In this document: one piece after another, positions 19,175 to 27,857 of the stretch
How the letters are laid out: every line of letters begins with the position of its first letter
Position numbering within the stretch: position 1 is the stretch's first letter
Origin: Acidobacteriaceae bacterium
GTDB lineage: Bacteria > Acidobacteriota > Terriglobia > Terriglobales > Acidobacteriaceae
DNA length: 46,506 bases
Direction: 5' to 3'
NCBI GenBank assembly: GCA_025350325.1
Contig: JANXYB010000032.1
Span: forward strand, 1-46,506
The notes under the pieces: generated by a model
Told to the model about the DNA's origin: nothing
What the model saw: only the letters and a program-made list of their open reading frames with translations
Databases searched by the model: none
Made by a program: the position numbers and the translations under genes

Positions 19175-19240
19175 TAGGATCACAAACTGCAACGGCGGCC
19201 CTCCGATTCCCAGGAGGGCCGCCGTTCCGTTTGCGATCCT
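19175..19240 (+). terminator. Long hairpin terminator after the TPR gene
   Basis: AACGGCGGCCCTCC (19191-19204) and GGAGGGCCGCCGTT (19213-19226) form a perfect 14-bp stem with an 8-base loop. Beyond it, AGGATCACAAAC (from 19175) pairs with GTTTGCGATCCT (to 19240) with one mismatch, so the whole structure is about 66 bases. It lacks a clean T-tract, yet lies 16 bases after the TPR stop and 45 bases from the converging lipoprotein stop; it could serve both genes. Confidence 0.75.
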
Positions 19241-19284
19241 CAGGTCACGTACGTGTTAACCACGCCAACTAACATCCTCTAACA

Positions 19285-20271
19285 CTATTCGTGTGCCGTG
19301 GCAGCGGTGATGTAACCGTCCACGTTGGTTTTGTCGACTAATGAAGTGCCAGTATCTACAAAGAAGGGAAACGGAGAGAACGCATCCCTGCTGTAATTTC
19401 TGTTGGTTGAGGTCGGCGGCGCATGGAAAATTTCATCCAGTGCCTTCAGGCCGATGTAGCCCATGGTGAAAGGCTTTTGTGCAATAGTCGAATCAATGGT
19501 TCCGGCTTTAATTCCGTCCAGCGTGTCCTGATTCACGTCCCACGCCACCAAAAGCCGATCGGTGGTATTGGTACGCTTGATTGCATCTGAAACCATCTTG
19601 CCCGTCGCCGACTCAAGGCACACAAACGCATTGATCTTCTTCGGTCCCGTCAACGCCATGAGTTGCTGCGCCTTATCAAACGCGGCGCGGGCGTCGCTCT
19701 TGATATCAACCACATCGATAACGTGAATGTTAGGCCGTGTCGCCAGTACATCTTTGAAGCCTTTGAGGCGCTCTTCCATATTCGGCTGTCCTGAGATCGT
19801 GAAAAAGACCACGTTCCCCGCGCCGCCAAGTTTCTCGATCACGCGATGCCCACCCAGTCGTCCTGCTTCGAGGTTGTTCGTGCCGATGAAGTAGAGGCGA
19901 GCGCTGCCGGCAGCATCGGAGTCCATCGTGATCACCGGGATTCCGGCGCCGACAGCGGCATCTATCGCGGGCTGCAGAACAGATATGTCGGCGACCGAGA
20001 TCAGAATGCCGGCTGGCTTAGCTGCCGTTGCCTTCTGTAGCACTGCGAGCTCCGCCTGGGCATCGTAGTTATCTGGCCCTTCAACCTTGGCCGTCACCTT
20101 GTACTGCGCAGCCGCTTGGTTGAAGCCTTTTGCAGCCGTTTTCCAGTAAGGAAGCGCGAGGTTGGACGAAATGAGATAGTACACCTCTTTGTTCGAATGC
20201 CGTTCGCACCCGCTGGTGAATCCAACTGCCAGCGCTAGTACGGCCAAACCGACCATCTTCATATTGTTCAT
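19285..20271 (-). CDS. Sugar-type ABC transporter substrate-binding lipoprotein
   Basis: The protein is a periplasmic binding protein of the ribose/xylose type (Peripla_BP_4). Its N-terminus has a lipoprotein signal with lipobox FTSGC at about residues 18-22, counting from the ATG at 20271. Fold hallmarks follow: YYLISSNLALPYWKTAAKGF, LQKATAAKPAGILISVAD, AAVGAGIPVITMDSD, YFIGTNNLEAGRLGG and the late TMGYIGLKALDEI. The ATG at 20271 is chosen over an upstream one because GGAGG lies seven bases before it and the lipoprotein signal then starts at once. No ABC ATPase or permease gene is adjacent, so it is an orphan here, possibly serving a distant transporter or acting as a sensor subunit. Confidence 0.88.
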   Translation of the reverse strand: MNNMKMVGLAVLALAVGFTSGCERHSNKEVYYLISSNLALPYWKTAAKGFNQAAAQYKVTAKVEGPDNYDAQAELAVLQKATAAKPAGILISVADISVLQPAIDAAVGAGIPVITMDSDAAGSARLYFIGTNNLEAGRLGGHRVIEKLGGAGNVVFFTISGQPNMEERLKGFKDVLATRPNIHVIDVVDIKSDARAAFDKAQQLMALTGPKKINAFVCLESATGKMVSDAIKRTNTTDRLLVAWDVNQDTLDGIKAGTIDSTIAQKPFTMGYIGLKALDEIFHAPPTSTNRNYSRDAFSPFPFFVDTGTSLVDKTNVDGYITAATAHE

Positions 20272-20544
20272 AAATTGCCTCCGGTCCCAAGTGAACAGTA
20301 AATGGTGTGCGCGACAAAACAAACCCCGTCCGGAACATCTACTGAAATCGGCAGGATACTACTCCGGTAGGACTGGCCTTGTCCAATCTCTTGCGTACGA
20401 TGCAAGTTATAGCATTCCCCTGCCATTGAATGGTGACTCAGAACACGGTACTCAGTGTTTTGCGCGCAACCGCCGAATGGACGCGGACACGCACCCCGTC
20501 ATGGCTTACGCTATAACCATGCGAACCGGGTCCTTTTACAAAAC

Positions 20545-21720
20545 ATGAATCTCATTCTAAAACCGGCGAGCGTGCTGCGCCCTGAAATTGCCGTCGATGG
20601 AACCGGCAATCTTACCCGTCGCGTCCACCCCGAGCCTCCGCACCCTTACCGCAGTCCTTTCGCACGCGACGGCGCGCGCATTCTGCACGCACGGGCGTTT
20701 CGCCGGCTGGCAGGAAAAACCCAGGTCTTCACGCGCTTGCTGGGCGACGCGCCGAGCGATCATTTTAGAAGTCGCCTTACCCACACTCTAGAGGTAACGC
20801 AGATTTCGCGCACTGTAGCAGCCAGCCTGGGTCTCAACCAGGAACTAGCTGAAGCTCTGGCGCTGGCGCACGACATCGGCCATCCTCCGTTTGGTCATGC
20901 CGGCGAAAGGGCTCTCGACCACGCGCTACAAGTTTATGGACTGGGGTTCGATCACAACCTGCATGCCCTGCGCATCGTGACCTGGTTTGAGGAGCGCTAT
21001 GCGGCTTTTCGCGGATTGAACCTTACCCTCGGGGTGCGCGAAGGCATGGTCAAACACTCGCGCGACTACACCTCAGCGGCCCACCCAGAGCTGGCAGAAT
21101 ATTTTCTAGATCAGCGGCCCCCGCTCGAGGCCCAGCTTATCGACCTCGCCGAGGAGATTGCCTACCTCACCGCGGATTTTGATGACGGTCTCGATTCTGG
21201 AATTCTTCACTTGGACGCAGTGCGCGAACATGTGCCTCTGTTTCGCCGCTTCTACGACATTGTGCAGCAGCAGTACACCGCTGCTCCCCCCAAGTTCGCG
21301 ATCTACGAGACACTCAATCGCATGGTGAATGCACTGGTGACCGATCTCATTGAAGAGATAAAGACCGGGCTAAATGCCGTCGGCGCTACCACGCTCGACG
21401 ACATCCGAAACGCCGCAGGGAGGCTTGCGCATCTGAGTCCGGCGATAGAAGCCGATCGAGCAATCGCAAAAGGATTTCTCCTCGAGAATTTCTACAACTC
21501 CGTCGCAATGGCAGCGGCCCACGACCATGCCCACCAGGTTGTGGCTGAGCTGTTTTCAACCCTCATGGCCGACCCCGGCCTGCTGCCGCCCGACCATTAT
21601 GCGCAGATTGCAACGGAGGGTCTGGCGCGCACCGTCGCCGACTACATTGCTGGAATGACCGACAGCTATATTGAACAATTATGGCTGCGCTCAGGCCATG
21701 AAACGCACTCCGGACTTTAG
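20545..21720 (+). CDS. dgt: dGTPase-like HD-domain triphosphohydrolase
   Basis: The sequence matches the deoxyguanosinetriphosphate triphosphohydrolase-like family, which converts dGTP to deoxyguanosine and triphosphate and helps control dNTP pools. The N-terminal signature HPYRSPFARDGARILHAR, then FRRLAGKTQVF, and the HD-domain metal ligands in SRLTHTLEV and ALAHDIGHPPFGHAGERAL are intact. The ATG at 20545 gives 391 residues, within the usual range of this shorter subfamily; an upstream GTG at 20455 would add 30 atypical residues. No clear ribosome-binding site precedes it. It diverges from the lipoprotein gene (273 bp between starts) and converges with the Asd-like gene. Confidence 0.9.
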   Translation: MNLILKPASVLRPEIAVDGTGNLTRRVHPEPPHPYRSPFARDGARILHARAFRRLAGKTQVFTRLLGDAPSDHFRSRLTHTLEVTQISRTVAASLGLNQELAEALALAHDIGHPPFGHAGERALDHALQVYGLGFDHNLHALRIVTWFEERYAAFRGLNLTLGVREGMVKHSRDYTSAAHPELAEYFLDQRPPLEAQLIDLAEEIAYLTADFDDGLDSGILHLDAVREHVPLFRRFYDIVQQQYTAAPPKFAIYETLNRMVNALVTDLIEEIKTGLNAVGATTLDDIRNAAGRLAHLSPAIEADRAIAKGFLLENFYNSVAMAAAHDHAHQVVAELFSTLMADPGLLPPDHYAQIATEGLARTVADYIAGMTDSYIEQLWLRSGHETHSGL

Positions 21721-21764
21721 TTGATTCTTGTTGTGAGGAGCAATTGATTCTCGCCGTTGAGCGC

Positions 21765-22790
21765 TTACTGCACCAGTCCCTGCGGCCGCAGTCGGCGTAG
21801 ATCGAGCGCGCAGTCGATGGCGTTCAGGGCAAACATGCGCAGATTGTCCGACGCAGCCCATAACCAAATACGCGAAGCTTCGTTCACATTGCGCGAGCCA
21901 GGCTCGGCCCGCAGCCTGACCAGTACATCGTTCTGTCCGGTAGCAGCAAGGTTCGATGGCGAATCAGTATCTTCAAGCACCAAATCAAGATGTTCGCCGC
22001 TGAATGCATCTTCGATCGCGGTAATCTCCACCGGCCGTTCCAGTTCCACAGCGATAGAGAATGTAAGTCCGTGAAATACTGGAGCGCTGATCGCCTGCAG
22101 CGCGACCGATGGCAACCGTCTACCCGCCAAGGCGCTATATTGACGCCGAATGTGCGCCTCAGTTCTATTCATGCTGACCGTCGCGTTCTCGCCCAGACCG
22201 CAAAGCAGGTTGTAGGCCAGTTGGGCATCGAAGGTTGTCCGAGGCAGCGGCTGAAAGCTGAGCAGGTTTACTGTCTGCTGGTGCAGTTCATCCATGGCCG
22301 AGCGGCCGAACTCGCTGGCCGGCAGCAGCACTGTCGCGGCGGCAGATCGCACGGGGGCCGCCTGTGACAACCTATCCATCAAAAGCGCGAGCCCGAGCGC
22401 AGCAGGGTGCGCCGGAACCACGGCAGGCGTAAACAGGTCGGCGCTGATCTCTTCGGCGCCGATCCACGGGGAGCGCACCAGCACCCCCGTCTCCTGGTCG
22501 AGCGCGCCCGAGAGATCGAGCACCGTTGAGCCAGCACGCAAGGCTTCGCGCCAATGTTTGCGGGTCAAGTCTTCGCTGCCGCAGAAAAATGTGAAATCCA
22601 TCTGCTCGAAAGCATCCGGCCCGATCGGCCGCACAAAAGTGATTTCATCTCCCAATTGGTCTAACTGGCCGAGGCCTTCATCTTTGTCAAACAGTGAGAC
22701 ACTCGCAGCCACCAGCGACGAATCCGCAAGCGTATCTTTCAACTCTTTGCCTAAAAGGCTTGCGGCCCCGACGATAGCAATCTTGTACAC
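21765..22790 (-). CDS. Aspartate-semialdehyde-dehydrogenase-like protein lacking the catalytic Cys
   Basis: The fold is that of semialdehyde dehydrogenases. An N-terminal NAD(P) loop VGAASLLGKEL, then DFTFFCGSEDLTRKHWREAL and TVLDLSGAL correspond to the NAD-binding half, and APVFHGLTFSIAVELE to the dimerisation half. In true Asd enzymes the nucleophile lies in an N-x-N-C-S segment; here the aligned stretch reads VVPAHPAALGLAL (about 124-136) with no cysteine. The only nearby Cys70 is in the NAD domain. This resembles the USG-1 type of Asd paralogue. The GTG start has AAGGA six bases upstream. It follows pssA by 21 bp, so it belongs to the psd-pssA transcript. Function unknown; probably not an enzyme of lysine synthesis. 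Confidence 0.8.
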   Translation of the reverse strand: MYKIAIVGAASLLGKELKDTLADSSLVAASVSLFDKDEGLGQLDQLGDEITFVRPIGPDAFEQMDFTFFCGSEDLTRKHWREALRAGSTVLDLSGALDQETGVLVRSPWIGAEEISADLFTPAVVPAHPAALGLALLMDRLSQAAPVRSAAATVLLPASEFGRSAMDELHQQTVNLLSFQPLPRTTFDAQLAYNLLCGLGENATVSMNRTEAHIRRQYSALAGRRLPSVALQAISAPVFHGLTFSIAVELERPVEITAIEDAFSGEHLDLVLEDTDSPSNLAATGQNDVLVRLRAEPGSRNVNEASRIWLWAASDNLRMFALNAIDCALDLRRLRPQGLVQ

Positions 22791-22811
22791 AGGTGTTCCT
22801 TCTTGAGAGGT

Positions 22812-23717
22812 CTAAGTATGGCGCAGCGGGTCTCGGTCTGGCACCGCAGGGTCAGGCAGATTGCGCGAATCGCTTGACTTACCGCGACGCCGCCGGCGCG
22901 ACCACGAATAAGCTGCGCGCGCCCAGATACCCGAGAAGGTGTAGATCAAGGCGATCAGGAATAGAACCACTTCTGAAAATCTGACCATGATGTACACCAC
23001 GGTAGCTATCAAAAGAAGGAGTTGGAACGGATGGCGGCCGCCCAGATTAATCTCCTTGCCTGACCAAAATCGCCAGGTGCTGACCATCAGGAAGGCGCTT
23101 AATCCCACCATGATCAGCCAGCAAACCGCCACCCACCAGGCTTGCACCGGGATTCCGTTAAAGTAATGAACCGTCGCCGCCAGCAGCCCAGCCGCCGCCG
23201 GAATCGGCATTCCCACAAAGTACTTGCGCCCCGGTCGCCCCGGGTTGCGCGGCAGCGGATCGTGGCTGATATTAAATCGCGCCAGACGCGATGCTCCTCC
23301 AATCAAAAAAAGGAAACACAGAAAACCGCCGGCCTGGGCAAGATGCTGATGCAAGAGCACGTTGATCGATTCCGGCAGGAAGTGGAACCCCCACACAAAT
23401 GCCAGCAGGCTGGGCGCAACTCCAAAGGTGATCACGTCGGCAAGCGAATCAAGTTCTTTGCCGAAGTCGCTGGTGGTGTTGGTCATGCGGGCAATACGCC
23501 CGTCTAACGCATCGAACGGGATGGCAAACAGGATGGCGATTGCTGCCCAGTCAAGATGCCACTGCGCGTTTCCGCTCGCAGCCGCGATCGTTTGCGTAAT
23601 CGAAAAGTAGCCTGCGCCAATATTGCCTGCGGTAAACAGCGACGGCAGCAGGAACATGCCGCGACGCAGGCGGGCTTGAGCTTGGGCTTTGGCGAGCGCG
23701 GGATCTTCGTGGTTCAC
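22812..23717 (-). CDS. pssA: CDP-diacylglycerol--serine O-phosphatidyltransferase
   Basis: PssA joins CDP-diacylglycerol and serine to make phosphatidylserine at the inner membrane. The CDP-alcohol phosphotransferase signature DG-x2-AR-x8-G-x3-D-x3-D is perfect: Asp72, Gly73, Ala76, Arg77, Gly86, Asp90 and Asp94. Several membrane helices surround it, and the C-terminus is a basic arginine-rich tail ([10 protein letters not shown]). At 301 residues it is slightly longer than usual. Its GTG start overlaps the psd stop by four bases (23714-23717), so the two enzymes of phosphatidylethanolamine synthesis are translationally coupled; the product of this enzyme is the substrate of Psd. Confidence 0.95.
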   Translation of the reverse strand: MNHEDPALAKAQAQARLRRGMFLLPSLFTAGNIGAGYFSITQTIAAASGNAQWHLDWAAIAILFAIPFDALDGRIARMTNTTSDFGKELDSLADVITFGVAPSLLAFVWGFHFLPESINVLLHQHLAQAGGFLCFLFLIGGASRLARFNISHDPLPRNPGRPGRKYFVGMPIPAAAGLLAATVHYFNGIPVQAWWVAVCWLIMVGLSAFLMVSTWRFWSGKEINLGGRHPFQLLLLIATVVYIMVRFSEVVLFLIALIYTFSGIWARAAYSWSRRRRRGKSSDSRNLPDPAVPDRDPLRHT

Positions 23718-24415
23718 GACTGATCCTCGAGATGGTCTTCCGGCAGCGCTTTGGCTTTCATGACTCTGTTGGATGCTGCGGCGCCGAGCGCTATGGCAGA
23801 TTCGCTAATTTCGGCCAGGATCGACGCTCCACCCTTGACTCGATCACCGGGTTTGACGCGTATCTCGGCCTCCACCGGCAAAATAATATCCGTGCGCGAA
23901 CCGAACTTGATGAGGCCTACGCGCTGCCCGCGTTCAACTTTGTCCCCTTCGCTGAAATTGAAAACAATGCGTCGCGCGATCAGCCCGGCAATCTGCTTAA
24001 AAACAATCTCGATGCCTTCGCCGCGAACGGTCACGCTGTTCTGTTCATTCCGTTCCGCCGACTGAGGATTCATCGCGTTTAAATACAGACCTTTTGTGTA
24101 GCGTACCGAGGTCAGCACACCGCTGATGGGGCACCGATTTACGTGAACGTCAAAGACGTTGAGAAAGATGCTGATGCGCTGTCGCGGGCCGTCTGGCGTG
24201 GCGATGGTGACCGTCTCCGTAACCTTGCCATCCGCTGGGGAAACAATTAAACCCTGACCCGCAGGAATCGAGCGCTGGGGATCCCGGAAGAACCACAGGA
24301 AAAACACCGCTAGCACCAACGGCACAAGGCTCCACAGCCACCCGTTGGTGACCCAGGCCAGCGCCAGCGCCACCGCCAGCAAACTCAAACCGTAGATGTA
24401 ACCGTCACGAACCAT
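23714..24415 (-). CDS. psd: Phosphatidylserine decarboxylase proenzyme (short type)
   Basis: Psd converts phosphatidylserine to phosphatidylethanolamine. It cleaves itself at a Gly-Ser bond to form a pyruvoyl group; here that bond is Gly172-Ser173 in [12 protein letters not shown]. Other family marks are [19 protein letters not shown] (58-65), [16 protein letters not shown] (84-99) and [10 protein letters not shown]. Two hydrophobic segments at the N-terminus (about 7-42) anchor it to the membrane. The 233-residue length fits the short, archaeal-like class. It is first in psd-pssA-(Asd-like), 116 bp downstream of the small YdcH-like gene on the same strand. Confidence 0.95.
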   Translation of the reverse strand: MVRDGYIYGLSLLAVALALAWVTNGWLWSLVPLVLAVFFLWFFRDPQRSIPAGQGLIVSPADGKVTETVTIATPDGPRQRISIFLNVFDVHVNRCPISGVLTSVRYTKGLYLNAMNPQSAERNEQNSVTVRGEGIEIVFKQIAGLIARRIVFNFSEGDKVERGQRVGLIKFGSRTDIILPVEAEIRVKPGDRVKGGASILAEISESAIALGAAASNRVMKAKALPEDHLEDQS

Positions 24416-24531
24416 TGTCTCTAACGATTATACGGTTGAATTGCGAAGGGACGCATCGACGCCACACACTCATCGTATGCAACGGCCAAGTGCGCTTCAA
24501 TCCATCGTCGGCACTGCTAAACGCCGCAGAC

Positions 24532-24741
24532 TTAGGCTACGGCTTCAGACCGATGTTCGAGGGCGAATATCAGATCCTTGGCATGCAGCTTCAGCTTTTT
24601 CAAGCGCACTTTCTCCAGCTCTTCATCTTCAGAGAGATAAGGCTTTTGAATCAGTTCTTCCAGCCGCTGAGCATAGCGACGATGTTCGGCGTGCAGGCGA
24701 CCTATTTCCTCGCTCAGCGTGGAATCGTGTATTTCATCCAT
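24532..24741 (-). CDS. Small YdcH-like (DUF465) coiled-coil protein
   Basis: The 69-residue product is a helical hairpin of the DUF465/YdcH kind. A first helix (TLSEEIGRLHAEHRRYAQRLEEL) is followed by a break at KPYLSEDEE and a second helix (EKVRLKKLKLHAKDLIFAL). The start at 24741 is chosen because GGAGG lies six bases upstream; an upstream frame extension lacks this. The family has no settled biochemical role; the helices suggest dimer formation. It lies between rimI and psd on the same strand, with non-coding gaps of 195 and 116 bp. Confidence 0.85.
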   Translation of the reverse strand: MDEIHDSTLSEEIGRLHAEHRRYAQRLEELIQKPYLSEDEELEKVRLKKLKLHAKDLIFALEHRSEAVA

Positions 24742-24936
24742 CAAGCACCTCCGATTTATGAGTGAAGAACTAGATATAGCTCCATTGAGCGACAAGGGCA
24801 AGAGCTACGCAACAGAATTTCTATGTCCCTGTGGATTTCGAGACCGAAAGGGACCTATGGGCGACCGCTCACAGTCCCGGATCGCAAACTGCGTCGCTTC
24901 ATCTCGGACGACTCACCCACCGCCCATCTCACTGCA

Positions 24937-25434
24937 TCACTTCAAAACCAGCCGCATCAAGACCGCATCTTCAACCGGCTGAGCGTAATACCCTTTGCGG
25001 CAACCGCACGCCACGAACCCCTGTGATTCGTAAAAAGAATGCGCGGGCAAATTCGATGGTCGCACTTCGAGCACAACTTCCGTTACCCCTTCCCCACGCA
25101 ATAGGGCCGTAAGCCGTGTGAAAATTCGCCGCGCAACACCTTGGCGCTGAAAGAGTGCAGCGGTGGCAATGATCTCCAGTTCCGCCTCAGGCGGAGTGAG
25201 ACCAACGATGCCGAAGCCAGCGATACCTTCGCTACGGACGTCTTCAGCAATCAGCGCCAGTCGTCGCATGCCAATCGATTCCACCGCGTCGACATAGGCT
25301 CCCCGCACCCATTGCGGCGCGTCCGGCAAGCTGGCGGCAATCTGCATCACCGCGTCCGTATCCGCCACGGTCATGCGCCGCACCCTAAAATCGTTGCAAG
25401 GACCGCCGTCTAAATTGTCCCCGTTTGCACTCAT
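24937..25434 (-). CDS. rimI: Ribosomal-protein-alanine N-acetyltransferase (RimI-like)
   Basis: A GNAT protein whose place directly after tsaB points to RimI, which acetylates the N-terminal alanine of ribosomal protein S18. It shows VRRMTVADTDAVMQI at the start, ELEIIATAALFQRQGVARRIF (acetyl-CoA loop with R/QxxGxA) in the middle, and LEVRPSNLPAHSFYESQGF near the end; this last motif is characteristic of RimI proteins. The ATG overlaps the tsaB stop by four bases (25431-25434), the common tsaB-rimI arrangement. Whether it really modifies S18 is inference from family and context. Confidence 0.88.
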   Translation of the reverse strand: MSANGDNLDGGPCNDFRVRRMTVADTDAVMQIAASLPDAPQWVRGAYVDAVESIGMRRLALIAEDVRSEGIAGFGIVGLTPPEAELEIIATAALFQRQGVARRIFTRLTALLRGEGVTEVVLEVRPSNLPAHSFYESQGFVACGCRKGYYAQPVEDAVLMRLVLK

Positions 25435-26153
25435 GGTCGTTTGACCTCGGAATGGCCAAAAATTTCCGCGTCAGACCGCCGCAGATAGTGGCCGTCCATG
25501 AGTGCTAAATCGGCGAATTCTCCAGCTAAAATCAACGGTACAGCTAGCCCCATCGCATCGTTCGCAGTGGGAGCCTGCGCGCGCGCCAACTCAGTGCCCG
25601 GCCACACCGCCACAAGCACCTCGGCGGCCGCCTCGTCGCATACCGCGACGCGCAGCGGCGCATCGAGCGCCGACATCTCAATTGCTCCCGCGAGCAATTC
25701 ACGTGTTTGACCCTGCACGGCCACTCGCAGATATACCTCGTGACGATGTGCATCGAGCGCCGCGGCCTGCACATTGCCCTTCATTGCCAGCACTGCCAAG
25801 CGCGATACCACCACCACTGGAATCCCGGCAGGCTCGGCAAAGCCCTTCGCCGCGCTCAGCCCTACCCGCACACCTGTGAAACTGCCCGGCCCGTGCACCG
25901 CCACGATGGCGCTTATCTCTCGCAGCGTGATCTTGTTTCGCGCCAGCAACGCGGCAACAGTTAAGACCAGCCTGGCGGAACAACTGCGCCCGTCGATCTC
26001 GACCTGGCCAAGCTCCTCCAGATCTTGCCCTTCGAGACTCTGCCTCTCCAGCCGCCCCAAGGCGACAGAGCCTATAGGCCCGCATGTATCGATTCCGAGC
26101 ACATATTGCCCCCCACTCGTTTTGAAGTCGCTGCTGGTCCGGCTGGCGTGCAT
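25431..26153 (-). CDS. tsaB: tRNA N6-threonylcarbamoyladenosine biosynthesis protein TsaB
   Basis: TsaB is the non-catalytic partner of TsaD in the complex that places threonylcarbamoyl on A37 of ANN-decoding tRNAs. The ASKHA-fold start VLGIDTCGPIGSVAL, the conserved IVAVHGPGSFTGVRVGLSAA core, and KGFAEPAGIPVVVVSRLAVLA are all readable. The ATG at 26153 gives a 240-residue protein; upstream in-frame codons would add a basic, low-quality stretch. A weak AAGG lies very close to this ATG, so the exact start is uncertain. It is co-transcribed with rimI. It diverges from the MFS transporter gene. Confidence 0.92.
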   Translation of the reverse strand: MHASRTSSDFKTSGGQYVLGIDTCGPIGSVALGRLERQSLEGQDLEELGQVEIDGRSCSARLVLTVAALLARNKITLREISAIVAVHGPGSFTGVRVGLSAAKGFAEPAGIPVVVVSRLAVLAMKGNVQAAALDAHRHEVYLRVAVQGQTRELLAGAIEMSALDAPLRVAVCDEAAAEVLVAVWPGTELARAQAPTANDAMGLAVPLILAGEFADLALMDGHYLRRSDAEIFGHSEVKRP

Positions 26154-26266
26154 GTCCTTTTCAGGATGACACAGCGGCCAGCGCTCTCTCCTTGAGCCTC
26201 GTCCGCTAATCTGTGTAAGCCGCGCCACAACCCGCGCGAAGCATGAGACAGAAGGGGATTGAGCCC

Positions 26267-27856
26267 ATGGCGGCCGCGGCGACCACGACATTTCACGACA
26301 CCTGGCGTCCGCGCGCCAATCCCTGGGTCATCGCCATCACTGTGACAATGGCCACTTTTATGGAGGCGCTCGACACCTCCATCGCCAACGTAGCCATGCG
26401 GCACATTGGCGGTTCGCTCTCGGCCAGTCCCGACGAGGCGACCTGGGTGCTGACCAGCTATCTCGTCGCCAACGCCATGGTGTTGCCCATCAGCGGCTGG
26501 ATCGCTAATCGAATGGGCCGCAAGCGCTTCTACATGAGTTGCGTCTTCCTCTTCACCCTTGCGTCGCTCCTCTGCGGTCTCGCACCCACGTTGGGAACTC
26601 TGGTGTTTTGCCGGGTGCTGCAGGGCGCAGCCGGCGGCGGCTTGCAGCCCAGCGAACAGTCCATTCTCGCCGACACCTTTCCGCCGCAAAAACGCAGCAT
26701 GGCGTTTGCTCTGTATGGAATGGCGGTGGTTACGGCACCCGTGCTCGGCCCCACAGTAGGCGGCTGGATCGTCGACAACTACAGTTGGCGCTGGATCTTC
26801 TTCCTTAACATTCCCGTCGGCATTCTATCGCTCTATCTCACCAACCGGGTCGTTGAAGACCCGCCCTACCTGGCCCAGATCCGCAAGCGCCGCGAGGGGG
26901 TCGACTACTGGGGCCTCGGTCTGCTGGTCGTTGCCATTGGCGCGCTCCAGATCATGCTCGACAAGGGTCAGGAGGACGACTGGTTCAGTTCCCGCTTTAT
27001 CGTCACTCTCGCGATCACCGCGTCGGTCGGGATGGCTCTCTTCTTCTGGCGCGAACTGTCCATCCCGCACCCCATCCTCGATCTGCGCCTGTTTGGACGA
27101 CGAAACGTGGGCACCACCCAATTTGTAATGTTCATGGTGGGTGTCTCCCTTTATTCATCGACTGTTTTGATTCCGCAATTCCTGCAGGAAATCATGGGCT
27201 ATTCCGCTCGCCAGGCGGGCATGGCGGTTTCCTCCGGCGGATTGGTGCTCATGTTCCTCTTCCCTGTCGCCGGCGCACTCGCACCTAAATTCGACCCGCG
27301 CAAGCTCGTCGCCGTGGGGTTCGTAATCACCACATTTGGCCTGTGGCGCATGACCAACATCAACTTCAATATCAGCTTTGGCTTGGCGGTAAGTTGGCGC
27401 GTCGTCATTGCGATGGGATTGCCATTTTTGTTTATCCCCATCAACACACTTTGCTATGCAGGCATTCCGCAGGAGAAGTACAACGAAGTCAGCGGACTCA
27501 CTGCGCTCATGCGCAATCTCGGCGGCAGTGTGGGGATCAGCTTCGTGACCACATTATTGGCCCGCTTGAGTCAAAAGCATCTCGCAATGCTTACACCCCA
27601 TGCGGCCTCGGGCAACAGATCATTTGATGCTATGCGCTCCGGGCTGGCCGGCGCATGGGTCGAGCGCGGCAAAGCCATGCCCGACGCCATCACGCAGGCA
27701 GGCGCACAGATTTACGGCATGGCACAGGTTCAAGCCCGCCTGCTCGCCTATGTTGATGTCATCTGGATAATGGTAGCGTTAACCGCGATTCTAGTACCAA
27801 TTCCATTCCTGATGCGGCGACCAGAGAAAGCCGTCGCCGCGCCGATGGGACACTGA
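26267..27856 (+). CDS. DHA2-family (EmrB/QacA-type) multidrug MFS transporter
   Basis: A proton-driven exporter with about 14 membrane segments. The DHA2 signature is clear: FMEALDTSIANVAMRHIGG in helix 1, WVLTSYLVANAMVLPISGW in helix 2, motif A GWIANRMGRKRFY in the first cytoplasmic loop, and motif C APVLGPTVGGWIVDNYSWRW around helix 5. At about 530 residues it has the normal length. The ATG at 26267 has AAGGGG nine bases upstream and is preferred to the ATG at 26243. EmrB-type pumps usually work with an EmrA membrane-fusion protein, which is not in this window. It converges tightly with the cystathionine gene (1 bp between stops). Confidence 0.93.
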   Translation: MAAAATTTFHDTWRPRANPWVIAITVTMATFMEALDTSIANVAMRHIGGSLSASPDEATWVLTSYLVANAMVLPISGWIANRMGRKRFYMSCVFLFTLASLLCGLAPTLGTLVFCRVLQGAAGGGLQPSEQSILADTFPPQKRSMAFALYGMAVVTAPVLGPTVGGWIVDNYSWRWIFFLNIPVGILSLYLTNRVVEDPPYLAQIRKRREGVDYWGLGLLVVAIGALQIMLDKGQEDDWFSSRFIVTLAITASVGMALFFWRELSIPHPILDLRLFGRRNVGTTQFVMFMVGVSLYSSTVLIPQFLQEIMGYSARQAGMAVSSGGLVLMFLFPVAGALAPKFDPRKLVAVGFVITTFGLWRMTNINFNISFGLAVSWRVVIAMGLPFLFIPINTLCYAGIPQEKYNEVSGLTALMRNLGGSVGISFVTTLLARLSQKHLAMLTPHAASGNRSFDAMRSGLAGAWVERGKAMPDAITQAGAQIYGMAQVQARLLAYVDVIWIMVALTAILVPIPFLMRRPEKAVAAPMGH

Positions 27857-27857
27857 G

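Noticed and set aside
24825..24854. GTCCCT/AGGGAC hairpin after rimI
   Set aside because: Only six base pairs with an 18-base loop and no T-tract; not enough to call a terminator.
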